Notes: generated from the sequence alone by a model not told the origin. A stretch of 64,000 nt of DNA from Prevotella sp. (GCA_017428055.1 JAFRRN010000044.1:1-64000); one strand, 5' to 3'; counted from the first letter of the stretch, positions 49,332 through 58,496 are shown. Numbers and translations: made by a program.

Positions 49332-50189
49332 ATGATGAAAAAATACCGAATGATTATCAAACGTGTTCAATTGATTATGTTTGGCACTATTTACGGCATA
49401 AAACATTATGTCGTAGTTCCGATTGTTGTGTTGTTATTAGGTTGTTCTGTACCAGTTTCAGCACAAGAGAATCCCTGGATTTTTGGTTTGTATACTCATG
49501 GCTATCATTTTTTGACTGGCAACGTGTTGGAACTCGCAAGACTGCTTGTCAATGTACCTGTATCAAAAGCTACAGATGGAATTGTGCCCATTGATATTGT
49601 TCCATTAAATCTCCATTATATGAGTTTCAAGGACAATGGGGAACATGTTGATTACAAAATGGGTAATCCATACGGCTTTACTTCATACGACTTGTTTAAT
49701 GATGTAGAGGCTGGATTGAAATTTGGTTGGCAAGGAGCAGAATCTCTTGTTGGTGCTTATATGTATGGTGCATATTGTATAAACCAACATAAAACAAGAT
49801 TTTTAGGTAATCTTGAATACGACAAACATAAAATCCAAAGTTGGAAGATTGGGCTTGGTGTTAGGATTTCGCCCCTTAGATTTCTAATGGACGATTATGA
49901 TTGGTGTCCTATTGTCGAATTGGGTACATCCTATGTACATAATTTTAAATACAAAGGACCGAATGGCAGCGACATTGACCAACTGAATAATGGGATGCGC
50001 ACAAATTATGCGATAGGTATATTATTTGATGAAGGTGAACAATCATTATTGTTGTGTATGGATATGGCACACTACAACCTCTTTAATAAGAATTATACAC
50101 CTGATGGCGGTTTTTGGTATCCATACGCCAACTTCAAAAACCAAGATTATTATTTCAGTTTAAGATATAGTTTTACATTAGATAATTAA
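49332..50189 (+). CDS. Island gene 1: exported beta-barrel-like protein, unknown function
   Basis: A 285-residue protein with a long N-terminal signal (hydrophobic VVVPIVVLLLGCSVPVSA; either a lipoprotein Cys in LLLGC or cleavage after VSA). The mature part is rich in aromatic, alternating strands (KFGWQGAESLVGAYMYGAYC, IGLGVRISPLRFLM, YYFSLRYSFTLDN at the end), which suggests a small outer-membrane barrel. Family not recognised. First gene of the AT-rich run. It has a second ATG at 49335. Codons are strongly A/T-ending, unlike neighbours outside the island. Confidence 0.7.
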   Translation: MMKKYRMIIKRVQLIMFGTIYGIKHYVVVPIVVLLLGCSVPVSAQENPWIFGLYTHGYHFLTGNVLELARLLVNVPVSKATDGIVPIDIVPLNLHYMSFKDNGEHVDYKMGNPYGFTSYDLFNDVEAGLKFGWQGAESLVGAYMYGAYCINQHKTRFLGNLEYDKHKIQSWKIGLGVRISPLRFLMDDYDWCPIVELGTSYVHNFKYKGPNGSDIDQLNNGMRTNYAIGILFDEGEQSLLLCMDMAHYNLFNKNYTPDGGFWYPYANFKNQDYYFSLRYSFTLDN

Positions 50190-50191
50190 CA

Positions 50192-50593
50192 ATGAGAGTT
50201 ATGAAGTGTTTTTTTTATTTTGTGTTTTCGCTTGTTGTTTGTGGAATGACATTTATAGGATGCAAAAAAGATGAGGTTAAATTTAGTCCTTCTGTTCCTT
50301 ATAGTTTAATAATCAATGATTCTATCTTCCATAATGGTGATTCATTGTTTGGGCGTGTTGTCATTAAAGAAAAAGAAATGGTAGCTGGTACAGATATAAA
50401 AAAAATTGATTGTAGATTGGGTAATATTGTCATAGGAACAACTAAAGGGAAAATGGAATGTCCCTTTGGTGTTAGGCTAAAAGACAAACCCATTGGAACT
50501 CACACTTTCTCTGTCATCATTAAGTGTGAAACTCCCGATTATGATGAAACATTCTGGAGATATGATAAAAAGATGATAGAAATCAAAAAGTAG
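50192..50593 (+). CDS. Island gene 2: small lipoprotein with Ig-like pattern
   Basis: A 133-residue protein starting 2 bases after gene 1. Lipoprotein signal with Cys in TFIGCKKDE. The mature 105 residues look like one beta-sandwich (SLFGRVVIKE, KIDCRLGNIVIGTT, IGTHTFSVIIKCETPDY). No family assigned. It is probably anchored at the outer membrane beside gene 1. Confidence 0.65.
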   Translation: MRVMKCFFYFVFSLVVCGMTFIGCKKDEVKFSPSVPYSLIINDSIFHNGDSLFGRVVIKEKEMVAGTDIKKIDCRLGNIVIGTTKGKMECPFGVRLKDKPIGTHTFSVIIKCETPDYDETFWRYDKKMIEIKK

Positions 50594-50620
50594 AATGGAA
50601 TAATAACTCATTAATAATTT

Positions 50621-51208
50621 ATGCTTATGCGACATTCAAGGTTTTTATTTTTGCTTATAGCTCAAATGCTATGGGTAAATTGTTTTGCAGCATGCGGTTC
50701 TGATACAAAGAGCAATGCAACCAAAACCAAGGCTGAACAGCCAGTATGTAACGAGTGGATTCATCCCGATGATGTGGCTTACCGTGCTTTAGGTCGGCAT
50801 TTGACAGATGTGCTGATTAATGCCAAAACGATTAAAGTTTATTCTCTTACGCCTAAAGAGCAATTAAATCCAGATGATTATGCAGTAGAAGCTCATTTTG
50901 TCCGTGATTCGTTTTTGGGTACTTTGTCAAAGGAACAGGCAATAGTGTTGGCTTACAATTTGATTTCTAATGGTGCGAATTATCAAAAAGATACCTCTCT
51001 AATCGTAATGTCACCTTATTATCCAATAATTGAATTTGAATTTACTAAGAAGAAAGAAGTTGCTCACATAATTGTTTCCTTAAGTAATTACACATGGGCA
51101 GTCAAATATGATGACAAAATTCAATTCAAATACAATTATGCAAGTGGGACTTTCATTAAAAGATTTTGTGATTATTTTCTTAACCAAACTCAAAACAAGA
51201 AAAAATGA
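50621..51208 (+). CDS. Island gene 3: lipoprotein of unknown function
   Basis: A 195-residue protein. Signal (RFLFLLIAQMLWVNCFAAC) with lipobox FAAC and Cys25. ATG 50627 is another possible start. The mature part has an alpha/beta pattern (DVLINAKTIKVYSLTP; AIVLAYNLISNGANY; IIEFEFTKKKEVAHIIVSLS) and no named family. It overlaps the caspase-like gene by 4 bases (ATGA), so the two are translationally coupled. A direct partnership is possible. Confidence 0.68.
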   Translation: MLMRHSRFLFLLIAQMLWVNCFAACGSDTKSNATKTKAEQPVCNEWIHPDDVAYRALGRHLTDVLINAKTIKVYSLTPKEQLNPDDYAVEAHFVRDSFLGTLSKEQAIVLAYNLISNGANYQKDTSLIVMSPYYPIIEFEFTKKKEVAHIIVSLSNYTWAVKYDDKIQFKYNYASGTFIKRFCDYFLNQTQNKKK

Positions 51209-52353
51209 AAAAAAATGGTTTTAATAAACTTGTTGGAGCAATATGTTTTTGCTTCATTTCTTTCACAGCTAATGCGCAGACACTACATACTATTGTGTTT
51301 TGTAACACGATAGATGGTGACATAGGAGAAAGCATGAAAGTTGAACTGATGAATGTAACTAATCAATTTAAGAAAATTAATGATCTCATAGAATATGATA
51401 TGGACTTCTATAAATTAGATGGACCTATATGCACAAGAGCAAACTTAAAACGTGCAATAGACCAGTTGGAAGTAGATGAAGATGATGTAATCTTAACATT
51501 CTATGGCGGTCATGGATCTCATGCCCCCAACGATTCAGACCCTTGGCCTCAGTATTGTATGAATACGGGGTTTGAAGACCAAAGCAACTGGGTTCGCATG
51601 GCTACAGTTGCAAAATGGGTTTGGGCGAAAAAGCCTCGGCTTGCCATTATTTTGTCAAACTGTTGTAATGTGATTCAAGGTGCAACTACAGTAAAGCCTC
51701 TTTGGGCTATGGGTGGTGACTACACCAGCTTGGATGGCATCTCTGCGGACAAATATAAAGAACTATTTAGTGCTAAAGGTTTAGTAATGGCAACTTCGAG
51801 TAAAGTACCTGAACCCTCATGGTGTAATAATGTGATTGGTGGTCTGTTCACAAGTGACCTTATAGATGCACTTCAGAATGTAGGTTCAGGTGAAGTTTCG
51901 CCTGATTGGAATTCAGTTCTCAAATGGACTTCAGACAGATGCTCTGAAAAAGACATTGTAGACCGTAATTACAAACATCATAGGCAACATCCACTATTCC
52001 GTATAACGGATGGTAAAGAATTCGGAGACAAGGGGAAAGACATAGATGGTGATGACGATGGAGGCGATGGAATAATAGACAATGATGCTCCCCTACAACA
52101 AGCCTTGAATGAGCTTGTAAACAAGAATATTAATCAAGATGTTCGTTTGGATATGCGACAAGTAATCCTTAATCGATATTTTAGTGGTATCAGCAAGGTT
52201 AGAACTGTTGGTACTGACATGAAAACAGTAGTTGAGTACGAAAATCCTGCGGATTTCTTGCGTCGCATCTGCTTGTCTCCATATATCAAGAAAGTAAATG
52301 TACTAAACAAAGATAAAGGCACATTGATTGTTCATGAGATTAGGACTCAATAA
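51205..52353 (+). CDS. Island gene 4: exported caspase-like (C14) peptidase
   Basis: A 382-residue protein with a Sec signal (MKKNGFNKLVGAICFCFISFTANAQ, abbreviated at residues 6-25). The caspase-like domain (about 26-260) has the catalytic His in LTFYGGHGSH (His103) and the catalytic Cys in IILSNCCNV (Cys153 or Cys154) after hydrophobic strands, as in C14 proteases. A linker at about 275-292 (DIDGDDDGGDGIIDND) is an acidic, Asp-rich repeat like the calcium-binding thrombospondin type 3 motif. The last 85 residues form a separate alpha/beta domain of unknown type. Bacterial caspase-like enzymes are usually cytoplasmic; export makes this one unusual. Substrate unknown, but Arg/Lys is common for the family. 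Confidence 0.82.
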   Translation: MKKNGFNKLVGAICFCFISFTANAQTLHTIVFCNTIDGDIGESMKVELMNVTNQFKKINDLIEYDMDFYKLDGPICTRANLKRAIDQLEVDEDDVILTFYGGHGSHAPNDSDPWPQYCMNTGFEDQSNWVRMATVAKWVWAKKPRLAIILSNCCNVIQGATTVKPLWAMGGDYTSLDGISADKYKELFSAKGLVMATSSKVPEPSWCNNVIGGLFTSDLIDALQNVGSGEVSPDWNSVLKWTSDRCSEKDIVDRNYKHHRQHPLFRITDGKEFGDKGKDIDGDDDGGDGIIDNDAPLQQALNELVNKNINQDVRLDMRQVILNRYFSGISKVRTVGTDMKTVVEYENPADFLRRICLSPYIKKVNVLNKDKGTLIVHEIRTQ

Positions 52354-52442
52354 ATGTTTTTATGTATAAACTAAAGTTTATTTTACATTCCGTAAAACTT
52401 GATGATATATAACAGATTCAATACAAATAATACATAGAAGAA

Positions 52443-53099
52443 ATGAAAAATTTAAAGTATTTTATTTCGTTGCTTGTTCTTTGCATCATAACAACAAATG
52501 TTCAAGCACAAAATGAGTCAGAATTGACAGAAAGTCAGAAGAGGGAATTCAGGCTACGTGTTAAGCAAAAGGTAGAAGAATTCCAAAACGGTCTCAAAAA
52601 AATCGTAAATAACGAGCTTTCTCGTAAAGCAAGGACGGAGCATGTTGCAAATACGCTTCAATTATTTATCGGTGAGGGTGAGAAGTATTCCTATTATGAT
52701 GAAGAATTAGACCGTCGAATAGAGAGCAATGGTGTAAAAATGCAAACTTCAAGTGTTAATCAGGAGAGAACGCAGAGTCAATTGTTGAAAAAATATATTT
52801 ACAAGTTGTACGATCCATCTACGGGTAAGTCGTCTTTACCCTATACAAAAATCCAAATAGACTCTGCAAGTGCAGTAAGGGTGGATAATATTTACAAAGT
52901 AGGTGATCATTATGAATGCGTTGCATATTTTGCGCAGAAGTTCATTGGCTATAGGGATGGGAAAGTATGGTACTCGGACAAGACGGGAAAGAAAATCCGA
53001 TGCTTTATTAGAAAAATCGATTTGCCAACAGGTGAGGCTCTGTTTGAAGCCAAATTAGGTGACATTTATGTGCTATATACTGAAAGATTATTCCGATGA
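52443..53099 (+). CDS. Island gene 5: exported protein of unknown function
   Basis: A 218-residue protein with a Sec signal (MKNLKYFISLLVLCIITTNVQAQ). A charged helical part (about 25-75, EFRLRVKQKVEEFQNGLKKI) leads to a beta-rich C-terminal half (IQIDSASAVRVDNIYKVGDH, ECVAYFAQKFIGYRDG). No domain recognised. There are 89 bases after gene 4, with a small hairpin (ATAAACT/AGTTTAT near 52374) and possible promoter. Its end overlaps gene 6 by 4 bases. Confidence 0.65.
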   Translation: MKNLKYFISLLVLCIITTNVQAQNESELTESQKREFRLRVKQKVEEFQNGLKKIVNNELSRKARTEHVANTLQLFIGEGEKYSYYDEELDRRIESNGVKMQTSSVNQERTQSQLLKKYIYKLYDPSTGKSSLPYTKIQIDSASAVRVDNIYKVGDHYECVAYFAQKFIGYRDGKVWYSDKTGKKIRCFIRKIDLPTGEALFEAKLGDIYVLYTERLFR

Positions 53100-53914
53100 A
53101 ATATTACTTATTCACATTTGCCCTTTTTGCTTGCTTCTTTCAAGCAAAAGGGCAAAACTATATTCCTGACATGACTACAGAAAGAGATTTTGCGGCACAG
53201 GTAAAGAGTATCGATGAATTTATCGCCCGTTTCAATGGTGATGAAAGTAAACCTGATTTGTCCTCTGATTCTTTACGAAGAGATAACATCATCAATCTTT
53301 TCGATTTCCAGATGTCTCACGGAGGATTGGATAAAGAGTCGTTTAAAAAACTAATCCAACACTTTACTGCTTCCGCATTGAATTGGAAAGGTAAACTCTC
53401 AATAACAGGAAAAGGAACCTATGCTGAGGCCAAATGCAAAGTAAAGTATAAAAAGAAAGATTATCATATAACTCTCATTATGAAGAGAGAAAAGACACAG
53501 AAAGGAGGGCAAAAATGGGCTATATATAGGGTTAAGGGACTTTCAACACTTGGCTTATATTCAGACAAAAGATTAACGATAAGCCCCGTTGACCATGAAA
53601 CTCATTTTATGAGTTTACAAGACTTTTTTCAAGTTAATAAGCAAATTGTACCTTCAATGAGGTCTAATGATGTGGAGATAGACGAACTATCGTTCTTTTT
53701 TGGTTTATGTGTAGCCAATGCGATTGAATTTGCTTTTGTCGACGAATTAAGATTTCACTTTACTGATATGCCAAACTATGCGTTTGTTGTAGAAGAAAAA
53801 GGACGACCTGGAACAAATAGTGGTTGGCTCATAACGAAAGTGAAACGAGTAGGTTCTGAATCAGAGAGAGAAATATATATTAACGAACTCATAGGAAAGG
53901 ATAAAACTAAATGA
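53096..53914 (+). CDS. Island gene 6: exported protein of unknown function
   Basis: A 272-residue protein with a short signal (MKYYLFTFALFACFFQAKGQ). The mature part has a helix-rich start (DFAAQVKSIDEFIARFNGDE) and beta-rich parts (KYKKKDYHITLIMKREK; KWAIYRVKGLSTLG). No family recognised. It overlaps both its neighbours by 4 bases, so genes 5, 6 and 7 are probably made together. Confidence 0.65.
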   Translation: MKYYLFTFALFACFFQAKGQNYIPDMTTERDFAAQVKSIDEFIARFNGDESKPDLSSDSLRRDNIINLFDFQMSHGGLDKESFKKLIQHFTASALNWKGKLSITGKGTYAEAKCKVKYKKKDYHITLIMKREKTQKGGQKWAIYRVKGLSTLGLYSDKRLTISPVDHETHFMSLQDFFQVNKQIVPSMRSNDVEIDELSFFFGLCVANAIEFAFVDELRFHFTDMPNYAFVVEEKGRPGTNSGWLITKVKRVGSESEREIYINELIGKDKTK

Positions 53915-54672
53915 AAAGAACATTTTTAATCATAATAGGTGTTATTACGTTGGTGTCACCTATACAATCACAAAACCTGTATTACAAATTTGAAGTTGGC
54001 ACCAATAATATCTATTCTTTTGCCATTGCCAATTTGGCTACTGGTTGGATGAATGCTTTGGCGGATAGGATGCTTTTTGATAATGCATATACATATACGT
54101 ATCTTCAAAGCGTAGATAATTCACAAGGACTTAAAACAAGGAATTATAATATAACAGGAATCACAGCTCGTGAATTTTTCAGTGATGTCACAACGGGAGG
54201 TAAAATTGGTTATCAGAGTTCCAATCCCGGAAACTTCAATTGGGGAGTGTTTGGGTCTGCGCATTATAGGATTAATCAATTTAAAACAATAACGAAAAGT
54301 TCAGACGATGAGTATCATAATGATATTCAACGATTATTGTTAGGTGGTGGACTATTATTATCATACGGTGATATCGAAAGTAGCACAAGATTCACATTTG
54401 AAGCGGGATTAAGATATGAGATGCCTATGTACTATAAGGGATTTCTCGGAAAGAAATCAGATGTATTGAATCAAGGTTTATCCAGTCATTTTGCCATTCG
54501 TATAAATGGTAACGGAGCGTTACAAGGTCTTGGGGTTTATGCAGATATTCCTCATTATAAATTATATAAAAAAGATGATAGCCAAGTAGTTGTTTCAAAC
54601 CTTAGAATGTACACATTTGGTATCATATACACTATAACGCCTTGGAAAATTATAAAAATATACAACCTATGA
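53911..54672 (+). CDS. Island gene 7: exported beta-barrel-like protein
   Basis: A 253-residue protein with a signal (MKRTFLIIIGVITLVSPIQSQ). The rest alternates polar and aromatic residues in strands (WGVFGSAHYRINQFKTIT; FTFEAGLRYEMPMYYKGF; LGVYADIPHYKLY; YTFGIIYTITPWK), as in an outer-membrane beta-barrel. It may be a counterpart of gene 1. The last strand is followed by only a few residues. It overlaps gene 8 by 4 bases. Confidence 0.65.
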   Translation: MKRTFLIIIGVITLVSPIQSQNLYYKFEVGTNNIYSFAIANLATGWMNALADRMLFDNAYTYTYLQSVDNSQGLKTRNYNITGITAREFFSDVTTGGKIGYQSSNPGNFNWGVFGSAHYRINQFKTITKSSDDEYHNDIQRLLLGGGLLLSYGDIESSTRFTFEAGLRYEMPMYYKGFLGKKSDVLNQGLSSHFAIRINGNGALQGLGVYADIPHYKLYKKDDSQVVVSNLRMYTFGIIYTITPWKIIKIYNL

Positions 54673-55517
54673 AAAAGCTATTAACATTATTATTGGTTTT
54701 TAGTGGCAATAGTCTATTTGCTGCTGTTCCTACACCAAAATCTGTATATTCTTTTTATGAGGGAATGCAGAAATTATCTCAAGCACGTAATGCAAATGAA
54801 GCAAATACAATAACTGAATCCATGAAAGATCTATTCTATGCCGTGCGGTATAGTGCTGGTTCTAAAAGTGGGGAATTGCAACCCAATGATTTTCGTTTTT
54901 TTGATTATGATAAAATTTATCCATCGCATGAGGATGATAAGATTACTACATCAATATACATTGACAGATTGTATAGTTACATATTTGAACAGAAGATAAT
55001 GTCTGTTGAATATCATGTAAGTAGTAGTGAGTCTTGTGGTGCCCGTGCAGAGGTTAGTAATAAAGGAAAAAAATATTCTCAAAATTCACTCATTGAAACA
55101 TACGTGGAGAAAACGTATGTTTTAAATCATGTTAGAAAAGTATTTCAAGATACAATAATTACTGATGTCGAAACAAATACTATCTGCAACTTTAAAAATG
55201 GATTTGGAAAAACATATTTCGATATTAAAGCTTTGAAGAGAGAAGCTGAAAGATATTATTATCAAAAACGTTATGTAGACGCATATAAATGCTATGAGAA
55301 AATATTGTCTATAAATGCCGATGATGGTGAAGCATTATATCAGATTGCCATTATGACATATTATAAAGAAGGATGCCACTTTTATTCCAAACGAACATAT
55401 CACAATAAAGGAAAGGAATACATGGAAAGAGCCAAAAGAAGTGATTCACATTATGGCGTTAATGAAAAAGCTCAGAATGTACTTTTTTGGTGGAGATATG
55501 GTGGAAGTATATCTTAA
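54669..55517 (+). CDS. Island gene 8: exported TPR-like protein
   Basis: A 282-residue protein from ATG 54669; the in-frame start at 54642 would lie inside gene 7 and put 9 residues before a clear signal (MKKLLTLLLVFSGNSLFA). The middle is of unknown fold. About residues 190-232 look like one or more tetratricopeptide repeats (AERYYYQKRYVDAYKCYEK; ALYQIAIMTYYKEG). It could scaffold the other exported parts. It shares the AT-rich codon style of the island. Confidence 0.68.
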   Translation: MKKLLTLLLVFSGNSLFAAVPTPKSVYSFYEGMQKLSQARNANEANTITESMKDLFYAVRYSAGSKSGELQPNDFRFFDYDKIYPSHEDDKITTSIYIDRLYSYIFEQKIMSVEYHVSSSESCGARAEVSNKGKKYSQNSLIETYVEKTYVLNHVRKVFQDTIITDVETNTICNFKNGFGKTYFDIKALKREAERYYYQKRYVDAYKCYEKILSINADDGEALYQIAIMTYYKEGCHFYSKRTYHNKGKEYMERAKRSDSHYGVNEKAQNVLFWWRYGGSIS

Positions 55518-55672
55518 CTGTAATCATAATGATTTGTTTATTTCTCACGATACTATTGTTTTGTGCTATAGGACAATCCGCTATGGCACAAGACATTGTG
55601 CAAACTTGTGGAGTTTGTAATGGAGTCGGCACACACGAATGTTCTTTCTCGTTACGTGGGTTCCGTTATTGA
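55487..55672 (+). pseudogene. Island gene 9: truncated exported protein with a CxxCxGxG start
   Basis: A 61-codon frame with a hydrophobic signal (MICLFLTILLFCAIGQSAMAQ from ATG 55529; the frame opens at 55487 inside gene 8). The mature part begins TCGVCNGVGTHEC, one DnaJ-type CxxCxGxG zinc repeat, then runs into unrelated sequence and stops. Full relatives would continue with more cysteine repeats, so I read it as cut at the island border. Confidence 0.5.
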
Positions 55673-55732
55673 CAAAGTATTGGAATTGCGCTACATTAGT
55701 ATAGTGAGATATCGACTCGTCATACAGCGCGA

Positions 55733-55811
55733 ATGCTATTATCGGAATATGACGGTGGAGGTTCCCGATGGTTCCAAACGCCGACATGTGCAGAACGACA
55801 TGTTCAGGTAA
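55733..55811 (+). pseudogene. C-terminal fragment of a second DUF5715 gene
   Basis: Reading the frame ending at TGA/TAA 55809-55811, the peptide CYYRNMTVEVPDGSKRRHVQND matches CYNRYMTVEDPDGPKRRQVGND of the DUF5715 protein at 47296 at 16 of 22 positions. It then stops where the intact protein continues another 30 residues. There is no front half, so it is a remnant. Confidence 0.8.
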
Positions 55812-55829
55812 GTTGGGGATTGATAGTTG

Positions 55830-56282
55830 TCAGAAGATGAGGCTGACGCCGTACAGCAAAAGGATGTATCTGAGAACCTTTCCGATGGTGATGCTGAGGA
55901 TGGAGAGGGGTAGGTTGGCTCGCATGAGGCCGAGCATGATGGTAATGGCACTGCCCAAGATAGGGATGAAAGCAAAGAATCCCATCCATGCTCCATGCCC
56001 TGCCATGAACCGCTCCGCCTTGTCAAGGCTCTCTTGCGACACGTGTAGGTAGCGTTCTATCCATTCCATTTTTCCCATCCTACCTACACCATAGTTGAAC
56101 AATGCCCCTGCTACGTTGCCAATGGAACCATAGACAATCAAGCCTATAGGGTCGAGGCCGGCAGCTAACAGTCCCAACATGACCGCCTCGCTGCTGAAAG
56201 GAAAGAAGCTGCCCGCGAGGAATGCCGAGACCAACATCCCCCAATAACCATATTGTATCAGAATGTCATTGAGGGCATCCAT
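55830..56282 (-). CDS. YqaA/DedA-type SNARE-associated membrane protein
   Basis: A 150-residue protein from ATG 56282; an in-frame start at 56462 would add 60 His-rich residues read from another gene and is rejected. The pattern fits the YqaA branch of the DedA family: YGYWGMLVSAFLAGSFFPFS, GLIVYGSIGNVAGALFNYGVGR in parts, and FFAFIPILGSAITIMLGLMR, the conserved Gly/Pro loop. There are 4-5 membrane segments. It is likely a lipid or small-molecule transporter of the inner membrane. It overlaps the upstream gene by 25 bases. Confidence 0.85.
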   Translation of the reverse strand: MDALNDILIQYGYWGMLVSAFLAGSFFPFSSEAVMLGLLAAGLDPIGLIVYGSIGNVAGALFNYGVGRMGKMEWIERYLHVSQESLDKAERFMAGHGAWMGFFAFIPILGSAITIMLGLMRANLPLSILSITIGKVLRYILLLYGVSLIF

Positions 56283-57199
56283 ACGTTGAAGAATGTGATG
56301 GCGAGCGTGATGATGAGGATGACGTGAAATGAGAAGTTCGTGAACTTGGTGTGTGTCGTGGCGATGAAATGTCCGATGAGGGGTGCCGTGTTCACGATGA
56401 TGATGCCCAGTAGTACATGGTAATGTTGTGGGTAGAGGATGATGAAGATGATGGCACACCATCCCAAGGCTATGAACACATCATAGAGCATACGGGTACG
56501 TAGTTTGTCGTTGTATCGCTTGCGGAGGAAGTGGATGGTGCCGATGAGCAACAGGATGGCTATCCATGCGAAAGTGATGAGTTGGTGTTGTGACAGAATC
56601 TTGTAGTCAAACATGGACTCGACTGTTGCCAATTCCTTGAAGTGGGTCGATAGCCATCTGAAATTGTGGCTATACGCATCATATCCGGCAATGAACCAGT
56701 ATGGTGTGGCTATCCCAAGCAGGGAGGCGATGAACGTCTTTGCACTAAGGGATAAGATCTTGAAAGCCAGCAACACCCATAGGACAGGCAGGAAATACAA
56801 GATTTTGACAAATACCAAGCTTGCCAAGCCGATGGCGAAGAACGCATAATAAACCCACCCCGTGGCATTCTTGTTTTGGTATGCCTTGAACAGGGATAGG
56901 TAGAATGCGATAAAACACAGCACCACGATGGTGGACGGGATGGAGTGGAGTAGGAAAATCGACATCACGGAGAGGAAAAGAAACGAGCAGGAGACCATGC
57001 GGCTATAGATGCGAATGAGGGCATTGGCATTGTTCAACTCTGCCATCAACAGGGTGGAGACTGCAAATCCCGTGAATGTCATCCATAAACCTTGTCCCCA
57101 AACACCGTATGCCATACTCACCAACACGCCATAAATGGCGGCGAGAGGTAGTGCCAAACGGCTCTCAGCAGTTCTGTTTTGCGACCTCTTATGTGACAT
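56258..57199 (-). CDS. Multi-span membrane protein of unknown function
   Basis: A 313-residue protein with about 8-9 membrane segments (for example PLAAIYGVLVSMAYGVWG, FLSVMSIFLLHSIPSTIVVL in parts and LLLIGTIHFLRKR). Conserved features include Tyr/Trp-rich loops (WFIAGYDAYSHNFRWL). I do not recognise the family. It lies between purD and the DedA gene on one transcript (10-base and 25-base overlap distances), so a core role is likely. Confidence 0.75.
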   Translation of the reverse strand: MSHKRSQNRTAESRLALPLAAIYGVLVSMAYGVWGQGLWMTFTGFAVSTLLMAELNNANALIRIYSRMVSCSFLFLSVMSIFLLHSIPSTIVVLCFIAFYLSLFKAYQNKNATGWVYYAFFAIGLASLVFVKILYFLPVLWVLLAFKILSLSAKTFIASLLGIATPYWFIAGYDAYSHNFRWLSTHFKELATVESMFDYKILSQHQLITFAWIAILLLIGTIHFLRKRYNDKLRTRMLYDVFIALGWCAIIFIILYPQHYHVLLGIIIVNTAPLIGHFIATTHTKFTNFSFHVILIITLAITFFNVWMPSMTF

Positions 57200-57209
57200 T
57201 TATATCCTG

Positions 57210-58478
57210 TTATAGGTCACTACCGATGTCGGAACGGAAATATTTGTCGGTGAATTGAATTTTCTGTGCCTCATGGAAGCATTTTGCCAAAGCCTCCTCC
57301 TTGTCCTTACCATAACAACTGACAGCAATCACCCGCCCGCCATTGGTCACGACCTGACCGTCTTTCATCGTCGTGCCACTATGGAAAACGACGCAATCGG
57401 TCACTTCATCCAGTCCAGTGATGGGATAGCCTTTCTTGTAAGCCTGTGGATAACCGCCACTGACAAGCATCACACAGACAGCGGCACGGTCATCGAAAGT
57501 TACTTCATACTGGTCTAACGTGCCATTGGCAACGCCTTGGAAAAGGTCAACGATGTCAGTCTTCAATCGCAACATCACGCTTTCCGTCTCGGGGTCGCCC
57601 ATGCGACAGTTGTATTCGATGACCATGGGATTGCCTTCCACATTGATTAACCCGAAGAAGATAAAACCCTTATAGTCGATGCCTTCCTCTGCCAATCCAT
57701 TGACAGTGGGGCGAATGATGCGGTCTTCGACCTTTTGCATCCAATCTTTGTCGGCAAAAGGAACGGGCGTGACACTGCCCATGCCCCCCGTGTTGAGTCC
57801 TGTATCATGCTCGCCGATGCGCTTATAGTCTTTTGCCTCAGGTAGGATTTTGTAATTCTTGCCATCGGTGAGGACAAAGACGGAACACTCAATACCACTC
57901 AAGAACTCCTCGATGACGACTTGAGCGGAGGCTTCTCCGAACATGCCGCCCAACATCTCGCACAGTTCTTTCTTCGCCTCTTCCAAGGTGGGAAGGATGA
58001 GTACACCCTTGCCAGCGCAGAGGCCGTCGGCTTTGAGAACGTAAGGCGGTTTCAGGGTTTCCAAGAAAGCCAGTCCTTCTTCCAATGTCGTGCCATCGAA
58101 AGTGCGATGGGCTGCCGTGGGTATGCCGTGCCTGTTCATGAACGCCTTGGCGAAGTCCTTGCTTCCTTCCAACAAGGCACCACCCTTGGATGGACCGATG
58201 ACAGGGATGTGTGCTGTAGATGAGTCGTTCTTGAACTCGTCGTAGATACCTTTTACCAATGGGTCTTCAGGTCCGACCACCACCATGTCGATGTCCTTGT
58301 CTATGGCAAACCGCTTGATGGCATCGAAATCATCCGCCTTGATGGACACATTCTCGCCAACGAGCGATGTGCCGGCATTCCCTGGTGCGATATATAGTTT
58401 TCCTACTTGTTTGCTTTGGGCAATCTTCCATGCCAGGGCATGTTCCCTGCCGCCGCTTCCTAATAATAATATGTTCAT
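57210..58478 (-). CDS. purD: Phosphoribosylamine-glycine ligase
   Basis: A 422-residue cytoplasmic enzyme of purine synthesis (ATP-dependent joining of glycine to phosphoribosylamine). Full family length. Landmarks: [59 protein letters not shown], abbreviated, [14 protein letters not shown]. It begins 18 bases after dpp4 on the minus strand. Confidence 0.98.
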   Translation of the reverse strand: MNILLLGSGGREHALAWKIAQSKQVGKLYIAPGNAGTSLVGENVSIKADDFDAIKRFAIDKDIDMVVVGPEDPLVKGIYDEFKNDSSTAHIPVIGPSKGGALLEGSKDFAKAFMNRHGIPTAAHRTFDGTTLEEGLAFLETLKPPYVLKADGLCAGKGVLILPTLEEAKKELCEMLGGMFGEASAQVVIEEFLSGIECSVFVLTDGKNYKILPEAKDYKRIGEHDTGLNTGGMGSVTPVPFADKDWMQKVEDRIIRPTVNGLAEEGIDYKGFIFFGLINVEGNPMVIEYNCRMGDPETESVMLRLKTDIVDLFQGVANGTLDQYEVTFDDRAAVCVMLVSGGYPQAYKKGYPITGLDEVTDCVVFHSGTTMKDGQVVTNGGRVIAVSCYGKDKEEALAKCFHEAQKIQFTDKYFRSDIGSDL

Positions 58479-58496
58479 GGTTGATACTTGGATGTT

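Noticed and set aside
51205-52353. CRISPR-linked or anti-phage caspase (TPR-CHAT, metacaspase abortive infection)
   Set aside because: The protein and all its neighbours carry export signals and there is no nuclease, cyclase, STAND ATPase or cas gene, so a cytoplasmic suicide system does not fit.
55596-55732. Extending the DUF5715 remnant upstream to the full open frame
   Set aside because: Residues before the CYYRNMTVE block do not resemble the intact DUF5715 protein, so only 55733-55811 is claimed.
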